A DNA stretch of 64,000 nucleotides from Ectothiorhodospira shaposhnikovii. GTDB lineage: Bacteria > Pseudomonadota > Gammaproteobacteria > Ectothiorhodospirales > Ectothiorhodospiraceae. Below are positions 37,395 to 44,352 of the stretch, piece by piece. The notes under the pieces were generated by a model, which was not told the origin of the DNA, did not search any database, and saw nothing but the letters and a program-made list of their open reading frames with translations. The stretch lies in NCBI RefSeq assembly GCF_016584105.1, contig NZ_NRSM01000003.1, forward strand, positions 1-64,000, read 5' to 3'. The position numbers were made by a program, and so were the translations under genes. How positions within the stretch are numbered: position 1 is the stretch's first letter; each line of letters opens with the position of its first letter.

Positions 37395-37580
37395 GTGGTG
37401 CAGAGCAGAGACCTGATCAAGGCACTGGAAGCTGATGGTTGGTATCTCGACCGCATTAAGGGCAGTCATCACGTCTTCAAGCATCCAACCAAGCCTGGAT
37501 CAGTACCCGTGCCACACCCGAAGAAGGATCTGCCCATCGGTACCGTTAACAGCATCATGAAGCAAGCCGGGCTGAAGTAA
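37395..37580 (+). CDS. hicA: HicA-type toxin
   Basis: 61 residues, an mRNA interferase-type toxin with a dsRBD-like fold. The key motif GSHHVF holds the catalytic His, and the C-terminus has VPVPHPKKDLPIGTVNSIMKQAGL, typical of HicA. Start is GTG at 37395 or the next GTG, with AGGAG upstream. Followed 38 bp later by hicB. Confidence 0.9.
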   Translation: MVQSRDLIKALEADGWYLDRIKGSHHVFKHPTKPGSVPVPHPKKDLPIGTVNSIMKQAGLK

Positions 37581-37618
37581 CCTCGCGGGCATGCTTCAGC
37601 TTGGCAGGAGAGAGAGCC

Positions 37619-38029
37619 ATGCAATATCCCATCGCCATCGAATGGGGTGACGAACACACCGCCACCGGCATCGTATTCCCGGATATTCCCGGCGCGATTA
37701 CCGCTGGCGATACTGTCGAGCAGGCCTACGAGATGGCTGTCGAGGTTGCGCATATCCAGTTGGAAGAGCTGGCCGCGATGGGTAAGGCGATTCCCATGCC
37801 CGGGAGTATCACCGAGCATCGCCAGAACCCCGATTTTGCTGGCTGGGGGTGGGGGCTGATCGAGATCGATCTCACCCCCTATCTGGGCAAGACGGAAAAG
37901 ATTAACGTCACCCTGCCTGGCCGCGTGGTGAAGCAGATCGATCAGTATGTGACCCTACATGGCATCAAGAGTCGATCAGCCTTTCTGACCCGAGCGGCCC
38001 TGCATGAGCTGGAGCGTAACGCCGGATGA
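37619..38029 (+). CDS. hicB: HicB-type antitoxin
   Basis: 136 residues. The N-terminal HicB domain is a degenerate RNase H-like fold (YPIAIEWGD, FPDIPGAITAGDTVEQAYEMA). The C-terminal part is a ribbon-helix-helix DNA-binding domain (INVTLPGRVVKQIDQYV). It should neutralise HicA and repress the pair. ATG at 37619 has GGAGAGAG upstream. Confidence 0.92.
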   Translation: MQYPIAIEWGDEHTATGIVFPDIPGAITAGDTVEQAYEMAVEVAHIQLEELAAMGKAIPMPGSITEHRQNPDFAGWGWGLIEIDLTPYLGKTEKINVTLPGRVVKQIDQYVTLHGIKSRSAFLTRAALHELERNAG

Positions 38030-38127
38030 GCTTTATGACATATCCGGTGTATAAGGTCTCTGCCATCGTCAGAGAAAGTCCGCTTCCAGTGCGAGGAGAT
38101 GAAGGCCACCGAACTCGACGATGCTCC

Positions 38128-38290
38128 CCTGACCGCACGCAGCATCGGTCTATGTGTTTTACAACACCAGCACATGGACACTGAAGCAGCTTCATTCCAC
38201 AGCTACCAACAACCCGCACACCCTGCTGGCCAATGTGGATGAGTACCTCGGCGGGTTCAGCGACAACGTCAAGGAGATCATCGCCGCTGA
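38128..38290 (+). pseudogene. Remnant of type I restriction HsdM methylase
   Basis: The frame reads VFYNTSTWTLKQL, then LLANVDEYLGGFSDNVKEII, which matches the N-terminal region of HsdM (VFxNTS ... NxxxYxxGFSxNVxEI). No upstream start and no downstream catalytic motif (NPPY) remain, so this is a fragment. The rest of 38030-38602 holds nothing I recognise. It marks loss of a restriction system next to HicAB. Confidence 0.65.
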
Positions 38291-38602
38291 CTACGGGCAA
38301 AGCATTGAAATAGGGACAACAATCAGGTTATGTTCATTCAAACACGCTTGCCAAGGAAACCTCTGCATGGCTTCACAGTGGCTAAAGGAACCTGCACAGG
38401 TAATCTACACCTACCAAAGCGCCGCTCATGGCCTGCCTGGACCGCCGCCAAAGATACAATCCCCACTTAAAGACGTGCGGTACATGGCTTCGTCCAACAG
38501 ACGTTTATCCGCCACGCTGCGCACAGGGGATAAACGCTTATGTGTTATGTTTTATTAAAACCGTTTTAGAGCTGAGAGCAAATCAACCAAAGGAGAAGTA
38601 TA

Positions 38603-39205
38603 TTGGGAACAGTAATCGGGCACGGGAATACTGGTAACAGTCCATTGGTGAGTGTTGGAGAAGGGGATTCGCAGGTATCTCTCAAGGTGTATCAGGACAT
38701 TTACCATCAAGTCACAGGTCGAACTGAGCAAATAGTAAAACGCCACTCAGATAACTTGCTTGTCGAATTCAGTGAAGTGCAGCAGCTTCATTATAAAATT
38801 ATGCAGTTGTGCGACGTTCACAAGATAATTGCGAGTAACGAGTCTATCGCTGTCTTCCATTCAAAGGAGCGGAAAGAACAATTTACTTCTTTCGAGCGGT
38901 TTAAGGCGTACAACTCTGGTACTTCTAGTCCGACGGTGAGCGTTGTTCTTAAATACAATTTCTCCATTATCCCGGCTGGTCTTGAGCGCCCACAGGAGTA
39001 TGTTGTAACCATCCGCCTGACGTCTCGCGTCGCGATGCTGGCCGAGCTTACGGCAGAGGCCCCTCCTTTCATTCCTAGAAGATTTTTCGGGTATGCAGCT
39101 GGAAATACGGCTGAAATCACTGTGGAGTATGCTGATTATACCGTCGCCCGGGGATTCCTAGAGGCATTTGATGAATGGGTTGTCGGTTGTCGGTTGTCGG
39201 TCTGA
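38603..39205 (+). CDS. Unknown protein, 5' part of a split membrane-protein gene
   Basis: 200 residues starting at TTG 38603 with AGGAG seven bases upstream. I do not recognise the family. The N-terminus has a Gly/Asn/Ser-rich stretch (GHGNTGNSPLVSVGEG), followed by a soluble domain. The frame ends at a TGA just after three copies of a 7-bp repeat (39178-39198). The next frame continues downstream in the +1 phase. Removing one repeat unit joins both frames into one 331-residue protein. Lower GC and codon use than the housekeeping genes suggest acquisition. Confidence 0.6.
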   Translation: MGTVIGHGNTGNSPLVSVGEGDSQVSLKVYQDIYHQVTGRTEQIVKRHSDNLLVEFSEVQQLHYKIMQLCDVHKIIASNESIAVFHSKERKEQFTSFERFKAYNSGTSSPTVSVVLKYNFSIIPAGLERPQEYVVTIRLTSRVAMLAELTAEAPPFIPRRFFGYAAGNTAEITVEYADYTVARGFLEAFDEWVVGCRLSV

Positions 39206-39605
39206 ACCCGATAACCCATTGCTTAAGTTCGCGCAACGTTGGTCCTACCTAGTGCCGAAACTCCTGCAGTTGGGGGCAGCAGCTGGAATCGCGTTTTATG
39301 CTCTTAGAACGGTTCCTGATGTTTTGGTAACACCAGTTGATGCTCAGTTAACCGCGAGATTCTTCATTATATTCTATGCAGGTTTCTTCATAGTGAATCG
39401 CATCGCCTTTATGGCGGGGAGCATGATGGAAGACGCTGTTGATAGCTACTCAACTATATCCTACCTCAAGCTAAATAACGGCGATCGCAAATTGATCGAG
39501 AATTTTTCAAAAAAGCGACGCCGCGTATTCGGGAAATTCTTTGTCGGGTGCTTGGTCACCGTAGCACTAGGGATTCTCTCTTCAAAGCTCGCAACACTCA
39601 TTTGA
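39168..39605 (+). CDS. Membrane-anchor part of the split gene
   Basis: 145 residues as an independent frame, but its ATG overlaps the upstream frame by 38 bp and its first codons are repeat-derived. Two or three hydrophobic segments are visible (LLQLGAAAGIAFYAL, FFIIFYAGFFIVN, FFVGCLVTVALGILSS) with a Lys/Arg-rich loop. Most simply this is the C-terminal membrane domain of the protein that starts at 38603. The family is unknown. Confidence 0.5.
   Translation: MMNGLSVVGCRSEPDNPLLKFAQRWSYLVPKLLQLGAAAGIAFYALRTVPDVLVTPVDAQLTARFFIIFYAGFFIVNRIAFMAGSMMEDAVDSYSTISYLKLNNGDRKLIENFSKKRRRVFGKFFVGCLVTVALGILSSKLATLI
39178..39198 (+). repeat. Three tandem copies of GGTTGTC at a frame junction
   Basis: Exactly three 7-bp units plus a partial fourth (GGT). 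Each unit shifts the reading frame by one. With two units the flanking frames are continuous; with three they are split. Slipped-strand mispairing could switch the gene on and off. Confidence 0.8.
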
Positions 39606-39615
39606 GATGAAACAT

Positions 39616-39703
39616 AATCGGATAGCCGGGGGGGGGCTCCCCCGGCGTCCACAACACCCCGCCCGCATGCGGGTCCGCACGGGGCGTTTCCTCCGAAGTT
39701 CAG
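39616..39703 (-). mobile_element. Group II intron 3'-end remnant, copy 1
   Basis: On the minus strand the segment has a domain V-like hairpin (CGCCCCG ... GTGTTGTG with inner CGCA stem), a GC-rich domain VI-like hairpin, and the terminal CTATCCGAT expected at group II intron 3' ends. It is closely similar to 42152-42230. No reverse transcriptase or 5' intron end adjoins it; immediately upstream is the AGCS gene fragment. A remnant only. Confidence 0.6.
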
Positions 39704-40050
39704 AGGATGACTCGTTTACCAAAGGCATATTCCGACAGCTCTTTTCCCCGTAGAAATTCCAGGTCAGCATGGTGGTGTAGGAAAACAGCACGATGGAGCG
39801 TAGCACCACCCAGGCCGGGCAGGCCGAGGGAGAACGCGCTGGTGGTGAGTTCGGCCCTGGTCTGGCCGTAGTAGCTGATCAGGATGTCGAGGGCGCCGAT
39901 CACACAGATCAGGGCCATCGTGGGCACGATACGTTCCGCGGTCACCGCGATGCGCTTGATGATCCCCAGGGTGACGGCGTCCACCAGAAGCATGACGCCG
40001 ATGCCGGTGACCCAATTGGGGATGCCCAGTCCGGTTTCCATGGCATGTGA
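39703..40050 (-). pseudogene. Internally deleted duplicate of the AGCS symporter gene
   Basis: Corresponds to two parts of the intact symporter at 42827-44233. METGLGIPNWVTGIG to ISYY is joined directly to GQTxAELTTSAFSLGLPGLGG and on to YAFGKRVIL. The intervening stretch of roughly 280 bases is missing, and the join lies at the short shared sequence TCTGGYCG. A second, 8-bp deletion shifts the frame near GLGG. Many substitutions show it is decaying. Confidence 0.85.
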
Positions 40051-40469
40051 TTTGCGGTGGGGTTTATCTTAATTTGAGGAATAAAAAGATGGTTGAAGCG
40101 AGTTTTTGGCATACGCTGTAACTGCTCTTGAACTTCAGTGCTTTCAAGAGCTGTTCGCAAGCTCTCAGCGCTTTCCCAGTGACTTATTTCTATCCATAAG
40201 CGTGATCGTCCACTTCCTTGATTTAACTCTGCACTAATGAAGCCTGGCTTGCTAGACATGATTTCTGCCATATGTTCCCATTCATCTGTAAGTTGTCGTT
40301 GGCACGTGCTCTTACGAATAATATAGCCCTGTATGGAAACAACAGGTTGCGTATTATCTTCTGCTCCAAGCTGGTATGGGAGGTGACGATGTCCAGGCCC
40401 AGCACATCCTGCTAGAAGCAGTAGGGCTAGAATAGCAAAAATATGTTTAATCAAAGATGGCCTTATCAT
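39942..40469 (-). CDS. Lipoprotein with ABM-like domain, 3' end replaced
   Basis: 175 residues as read. A lipoprotein signal (ALLLLAGCAG) puts the lipid-bearing Cys near residue 22. The middle resembles the antibiotic-biosynthesis-monooxygenase-like fold (MSSKPGFISAELNQG, LWIEISHWESAESL). From about residue 140 (after PTANH) the sequence is out-of-frame AGCS DNA, so the natural C-terminus has been lost or replaced. Last gene of the MarR-headed minus-strand cluster, overlapping the DUF2269-like gene by 23 bp. Function unknown. Confidence 0.6.
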   Translation of the reverse strand: MIRPSLIKHIFAILALLLLAGCAGPGHRHLPYQLGAEDNTQPVVSIQGYIIRKSTCQRQLTDEWEHMAEIMSSKPGFISAELNQGSGRSRLWIEISHWESAESLRTALESTEVQEQLQRMPKTRFNHLFIPQIKINPTANHMPWKPDWASPIGSPASASCFWWTPSPWGSSSASR

Positions 40470-41046
40470 TTTTTGAATCTCCGTTTTTAAAAATAAATGG
40501 TAGTAGAAAGGTTAAGGTGCCGGCAATAAAGAATGAGATAATTGTTCCAGCAATAAACAGGTCCCATGTATAAGGGCGCAAGACGCCTAGCATGATAATG
40601 ACTAGAACTAATGGCAGATCTAGATAGTGTGTAAAGTTTGGTAGGTTGCGCTTTCGAAGTTGTATAAGTTCTGGGGTTAACTGACCAATTAGTAGTGATT
40701 TCTTGGCTTCCCTGTTGATCTTTATAAAGGCTAGGCGTGTAACTGTATTGCCTTCGATAAACTCGAATAAAAATAGGATTACCATGCCAACAAGCCATGG
40801 GTGTTTAAAAAAACTGCTTCCATAATACAAGGCTATCAGTGCGCTACCAGAAATAAGTAATAGCAAAGCACCTGGTACCGTTAGACCGTCATAGAAGACG
40901 CGTATGAATCGCGCTGCTTCAGCGAAGGCAGCTACATCGTTGACTTGTTTGGAGCGAACATCTGCTAACCAGACACCTATAAGGCCGCTAGCCATCACGA
41001 CAGCACCAAGTAGGTGCAACAGCTTCAAAAGGATATATTCCATCAT
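40447..41046 (-). CDS. DUF2269-like integral membrane protein
   Basis: 199 residues with about five hydrophobic segments, starting MMEYILLKLLHLLGAVVMASGLIG. The pattern of a His in the first helix (LLHLLGA) and repeated helices resembles the DUF2269 family. AT-rich coding, unlike flanking chromosomal genes. Probably co-transcribed with the marR-like gene. No substrate can be named. Confidence 0.65.
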   Translation of the reverse strand: MMEYILLKLLHLLGAVVMASGLIGVWLADVRSKQVNDVAAFAEAARFIRVFYDGLTVPGALLLLISGSALIALYYGSSFFKHPWLVGMVILFLFEFIEGNTVTRLAFIKINREAKKSLLIGQLTPELIQLRKRNLPNFTHYLDLPLVLVIIMLGVLRPYTWDLFIAGTIISFFIAGTLTFLLPFIFKNGDSKNDKAIFD

Positions 41047-41070
41047 ATTTCACCTCTCTATTGTCACCTC

Positions 41071-41532
41071 TCAATTGTGATCTGGCTTGATAGGTTTGCT
41101 TAGGATAGTGCCATCACGAGCGTTCAGACCCAGTAGCAGGAAGTTGGCACCTCCAGCAATGAGCTCAAGCACTTGGACGGTATAGAACCATACATCGAAG
41201 ATTTCAGCCTGAGCTTTCCAGGATAGGTAAATAGCAGCAGGTATCAGCACCAATAAACCATTGAGGGTAATGAAAGGCATGCGGCGTTGTTTTTGTGCAA
41301 GAAGCGGGTGATGCTCTTTTTTACTCAAAGCAAAGCCACTGCCGCCAGTGATCATTAAAAGCGGAATCAGAATAAAAAGCCCCCACACTATGCTTTGCTT
41401 GACCCAGATTACTGCTGGAAATGATAGGAAAAGTTCTGAGATGAGTGTGGACACCCAAAAAGTGGCGATGATGAGCATGGCAAGAAGTCCGGCAAGAGCG
41501 TGAATGCGAACTAATATTAGTTGAGGTTTCAT
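41071..41532 (-). CDS. Small membrane protein in the marR cluster
   Basis: 153 residues with four hydrophobic helices; His residues near the first helix (VRIHALAGLL) could resemble heme-coordinating membrane proteins, but this is not established. No family recognised with confidence. Twelve bases separate it from the marR-like gene, so it is likely in the same operon. Confidence 0.65.
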   Translation of the reverse strand: MKPQLILVRIHALAGLLAMLIIATFWVSTLISELFLSFPAVIWVKQSIVWGLFILIPLLMITGGSGFALSKKEHHPLLAQKQRRMPFITLNGLLVLIPAAIYLSWKAQAEIFDVWFYTVQVLELIAGGANFLLLGLNARDGTILSKPIKPDHN

Positions 41533-41543
41533 GATTTGGCCCC

Positions 41544-41999
41544 TTACTTATTGGTTTCGTGTAGTTCGCTGATGCGGTTGAGTACTTTCAGCGTGGTGAT
41601 CAGCTCTTTCGTGGAAAATACTTGCCCCACCTCTTTGGCATGCTGACTCCAGTCCGTTGCGATGCGTTGATACAGCGCTTGCCCCTTATCAGTCAGCTGA
41701 TAAAAAGGTGAACGCTTGTGATAAGGGTTGGGTTGTTTTTGAACTAGCTCTTCATCAAGCAGTAGGTTGAGTTGTTTTTGCGCGCCCTGTCGAGTGACCC
41801 CCATATTGAAAGCAATTTGTGGCGCAGTAAGTGCCATTGGGGACAGGGCGAGAGCCCCCAGCATCTGCCAGCGGGCACTGGTGAGGCCAAAGGAGGCGGC
41901 AAAGCTATCCCCCCAAGTGATCATCTGCCCGTTGGTGCGAAAGGTCTGCAGGATCACGGCAGTAAAGTCATCTGGCGGTGTAAGCAACTGATCAGACAT
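41544..41999 (-). CDS. MarR-family transcriptional regulator
   Basis: 151 residues with a winged helix-turn-helix (TAPQIAFNMGVTRQGAQKQLNLLLDEELVQKQPNPYHKRSP) and flanking dimerisation helices. First gene of an AT-rich minus-strand operon. Two identical palindromes AACCGGTT lie immediately upstream and bracket its promoter, so autorepression is very likely. Ligand unknown. Confidence 0.85.
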   Translation of the reverse strand: MSDQLLTPPDDFTAVILQTFRTNGQMITWGDSFAASFGLTSARWQMLGALALSPMALTAPQIAFNMGVTRQGAQKQLNLLLDEELVQKQPNPYHKRSPFYQLTDKGQALYQRIATDWSQHAKEVGQVFSTKELITTLKVLNRISELHETNK

Positions 42000-42014
42000 T
42001 AAGCGCCTCGTGAA

Positions 42015-42064
42015 AACCGGTTGTCATGTGGGGTTGATTTTACACAGTGGAAACCGGTTGTCAA
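42015..42064 (-). promoter_or_regulatory. Promoter and paired operators of marR-like gene
   Basis: On the minus strand, TTGACA (42059-42064) and TAAAAT (42037-42042) are separated by 16 bases, close to a sigma-70 consensus. AACCGGTT palindromes lie at 42052-42059, touching the -35, and at 42015-42022, just after the start region. Both are extended by a shared TGACAACCGGTTT context. A repressor bound here would block RNA polymerase. Confidence 0.7.
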
Positions 42065-42151
42065 TATTGAATGCGGTCGGCGGCTACTGGCCAGGCACCA
42101 AGTAAACTCAGATGGGGCGTTGGTCTGTCAGCAAAATTCGAATAATTGGCT

Positions 42152-42230
42152 AATCGGATAGCCTGGGGTCCCCGCGGCCTCCACAACACCCCGCATGCGG
42201 GTTCGCGCAGGGCGTTTCCTCCGTAGTTCA
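42152..42230 (-). mobile_element. Group II intron 3'-end remnant, copy 2
   Basis: Minus-strand structure matches domain V well: a seven-pair stem CGCCCTG/CGGGGTG, a two-base TG bulge, an inner CGCG/CGCA stem and an AACC loop. A domain VI-like hairpin and CTATCCGAT follow. Similar to copy 1 at 39616-39703. The 42231-42500 stretch upstream (minus sense) has no open frame I recognise and might be intron-derived; this could not be confirmed. Confidence 0.62.
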
Positions 42231-42504
42231 AGGGCCACGCAAACATGCTGCCTTTCAACGCTGGTTACCCAACAAATCGCAAGGCTGTTTCACTCGATCG
42301 GGCGCATTACGTCCGTTGAGACACGCGGGTCTCTTTTGTTGCCGGAGGTTCGGGCCTTCACCCTGTCTTACCCATTGCGGCGAGTATTTGGCTACTACGC
42401 CGTCTGCTAATGGGATGGTCAGTCACCCCATGGCGAGGACTGAACCCCGCACGGATGCATCAGGATCGGACGGAAAACCTCGATGACCGCACCGGACCCT
42501 GCGT

Positions 42505-42531
42505 CAGCGCAAGGATGGCCGGGGCCGGATC
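42505..42531. repeat. 27-nt dispersed repeat, copy 2
   Basis: Same as 37273-37299 with one C/T difference. It lies 42 bp before the small membrane-protein gene. No function known. Confidence 0.6.
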
Positions 42532-42573
42532 TGCTAGGGTGACGGGCGCCATCGGAACAAGAGGGTCTGTGTC

Positions 42574-42768
42574 GTGCGTATCGGTATTGGAATCCTGGTC
42601 TTTCTCGCCGGCCTGGCCGGCATCTTCTACGCCCTGCCCAGGGTACCCCCGGAACTGGGCATGTTCGGGGTGCTGTGGCAGCTGTCTCCCTACCTGGGGG
42701 TCATGATCGTGGGCCTGGGCATCTTTGCCTACGGCCGCAGCGAGGACGCCTCCATCGAGCGTCAGTAA
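42574..42768 (+). CDS. Small two-span membrane protein
   Basis: 64 residues from a GTG start with GAGGG upstream. Two hydrophobic segments (IGILVFLAGLAGIFYAL and VMIVGLGIFAYG) are separated by a Pro-rich loop (PRVPPELG). No family recognised. GC content matches the chromosome. It ends just before the bidirectional terminator, so it may be a genuine small gene. Confidence 0.55.
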   Translation: MRIGIGILVFLAGLAGIFYALPRVPPELGMFGVLWQLSPYLGVMIVGLGIFAYGRSEDASIERQ

Positions 42769-42773
42769 GGACC

Positions 42774-42803
42774 AAAACCCCCTCTCCCAAAGAGGGAGAG
42801 GGG
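42774..42803 (-). terminator. Terminator of the AGCS symporter gene
   Basis: Perfect ten-base stem CCCCTCTCCC/GGGAGAGGGG with a five-base loop, followed in minus sense by GTTTTGG. It closes the symporter gene and probably also the small plus-strand gene. Confidence 0.75.
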
Positions 42804-42826
42804 TGAAGGGCAGGGGGCTTGCGGCT

Positions 42827-44233
42827 TCAGCCGGGGCCTTCCTTGTCATCCTGCCCGTTCTCTTTCTCCTTGCGCATTTCCTCCTTCTGCTCCTTGAGGT
42901 ATTGCACCTTCTCCTTGGCAAGCACTCCCGCCAGCAGGAGGAGGGCGATCAGGTTGGGCGCCGCCATCAGGCCGTTGAGGGTGTCCGAGATATCCCAGAC
43001 CGTGGTCAGGCCTCCGATGGCACCTAGATACAGCACCCCTATGAAAATGATGCGGTAAGGCAGGATGACCCGTTTGCCGAAGGCATATTCCCAGCTCTTT
43101 TCCCCGTAGAAGTTCCAGGTCAGCATGGTGGTGTAGGAAAACAGCACGATGGAGCACAGCACCACCCAGCCACCCAGGCCGGGCAGGCCGAGGGAGAACG
43201 CGCTGGTGGTGAGTTCGGCCCCGGTCTGGCCGGTCTGTATCACGCCGGTCACCAGGATCACTAGGGCGGTCATGGTGCAGATCACCAGGGTGTCGATGAA
43301 TACTTCCCACATGCCCCACAGGCCTTGGGCAAAGGGCTTGTTGCGGGCCTGGGCGTGGACGATGGACGCGGAGCCCAGACCGGCCTCGTTGGAAAAGATG
43401 CCGCGGGCAATTCCGTAGCGGATGGCGCCGGCCACCGTGGCACCGGCAAACCCACCAATGGCCGAGGCCGGGGTGAAGGCGCCGCCGATGATCTGTGCGA
43501 ACGCACCGGGGATCTGGTCGTAATAGCTGATCAGGATGCCGATGGCGCCGATCACATAAATCAGGGCCATCGTGGGCACGATGCGTTCCGCGGTCACCGC
43601 GATGCGCTTGATACCCCCCAGGGTGACGGCGCCCACCAGAAGCATGACGCCGATGCCGGTGACCCAGTTGGGGATGCCCAGTCCGGTTTCCATGGCATGG
43701 GCCATGGTGTTGGCCTGTACCATGTTGCCGATGCCGAAGGCGGCCAGTCCCGCCAGGATGGCGTAGACCATGGCCAGCCATTTCCAGCGTTTGCCCAGGC
43801 CGTTCTCGATGTAATAGAAGACGCCGCCGGAGACCCGGCCGTCATCGTCCACCCGGCGATATTTCAGGCCCAGCGTGGCTTCGGCCAGCTTGGTGGCCAT
43901 GCCCACCAGGGCCACCATCCACATCCAGAAGACGGCACCTGGCCCCCCGAGGGCGATGGCGGTGGCCACGCCGGCGATGTTGCCGACGCCGATGGTGGCC
44001 GCCATGGCCGAGGATACGGCCTGGAACGGGGTGATGGCGCCCTTGTCCTGGCCGGACTTTCTACGGAACAGGGTGGCAAAGGTGCGTTGCCAGGCGAAGC
44101 GCAGATGGGTGAACTGGAAAAAACCCAGGCGGAAGGTGAGATAGATGCCGGTGCCTACCAGCAGGATCATGAAGGGAGGACCCCATACGATCCCATTGAG
44201 CCAGTTATTGAAGTCAATCAAGGTCTGAAGCAT
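42827..44233 (-). CDS. Alanine/glycine:cation symporter (AGCS family)
   Basis: 468 residues, about eleven membrane segments, sodium-coupled uptake of alanine or glycine. Family motifs: GTGIYLTFRLGFFQF, GNIAGVATAIALGGPGAVFWMWM, and SNEAGLGSASIVHA. The tail is charged (KEKVQYLKEQKEEMRKEKE). The start ATG is at 44233. It is the source of the deleted duplicate at 39703-40050. Confidence 0.9.
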   Translation of the reverse strand: MLQTLIDFNNWLNGIVWGPPFMILLVGTGIYLTFRLGFFQFTHLRFAWQRTFATLFRRKSGQDKGAITPFQAVSSAMAATIGVGNIAGVATAIALGGPGAVFWMWMVALVGMATKLAEATLGLKYRRVDDDGRVSGGVFYYIENGLGKRWKWLAMVYAILAGLAAFGIGNMVQANTMAHAMETGLGIPNWVTGIGVMLLVGAVTLGGIKRIAVTAERIVPTMALIYVIGAIGILISYYDQIPGAFAQIIGGAFTPASAIGGFAGATVAGAIRYGIARGIFSNEAGLGSASIVHAQARNKPFAQGLWGMWEVFIDTLVICTMTALVILVTGVIQTGQTGAELTTSAFSLGLPGLGGWVVLCSIVLFSYTTMLTWNFYGEKSWEYAFGKRVILPYRIIFIGVLYLGAIGGLTTVWDISDTLNGLMAAPNLIALLLLAGVLAKEKVQYLKEQKEEMRKEKENGQDDKEGPG

Positions 44234-44352
44234 CTATTGTGTTCTCCTGTTGGGGGCGGTGCTGAAATCTGTACGGCGTCGGTCTTCGGGACGGACGCGG
44301 CCTGGTCCGCTGCCGCGTCGGTGATCGTTCCCATCAACCGATGCCGATCCAA

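Noticed and set aside
38154-38558. 134-residue ORF as a functional gene
   Set aside because: Only its first third matches HsdM; the start is internal to the homology and the rest is unrelated, so it is treated as a remnant.
38500-38600. Integron attC-like site near GTTATG
   Set aside because: No paired core sites with the GTTRRRY and RYYYAAC pattern were found.
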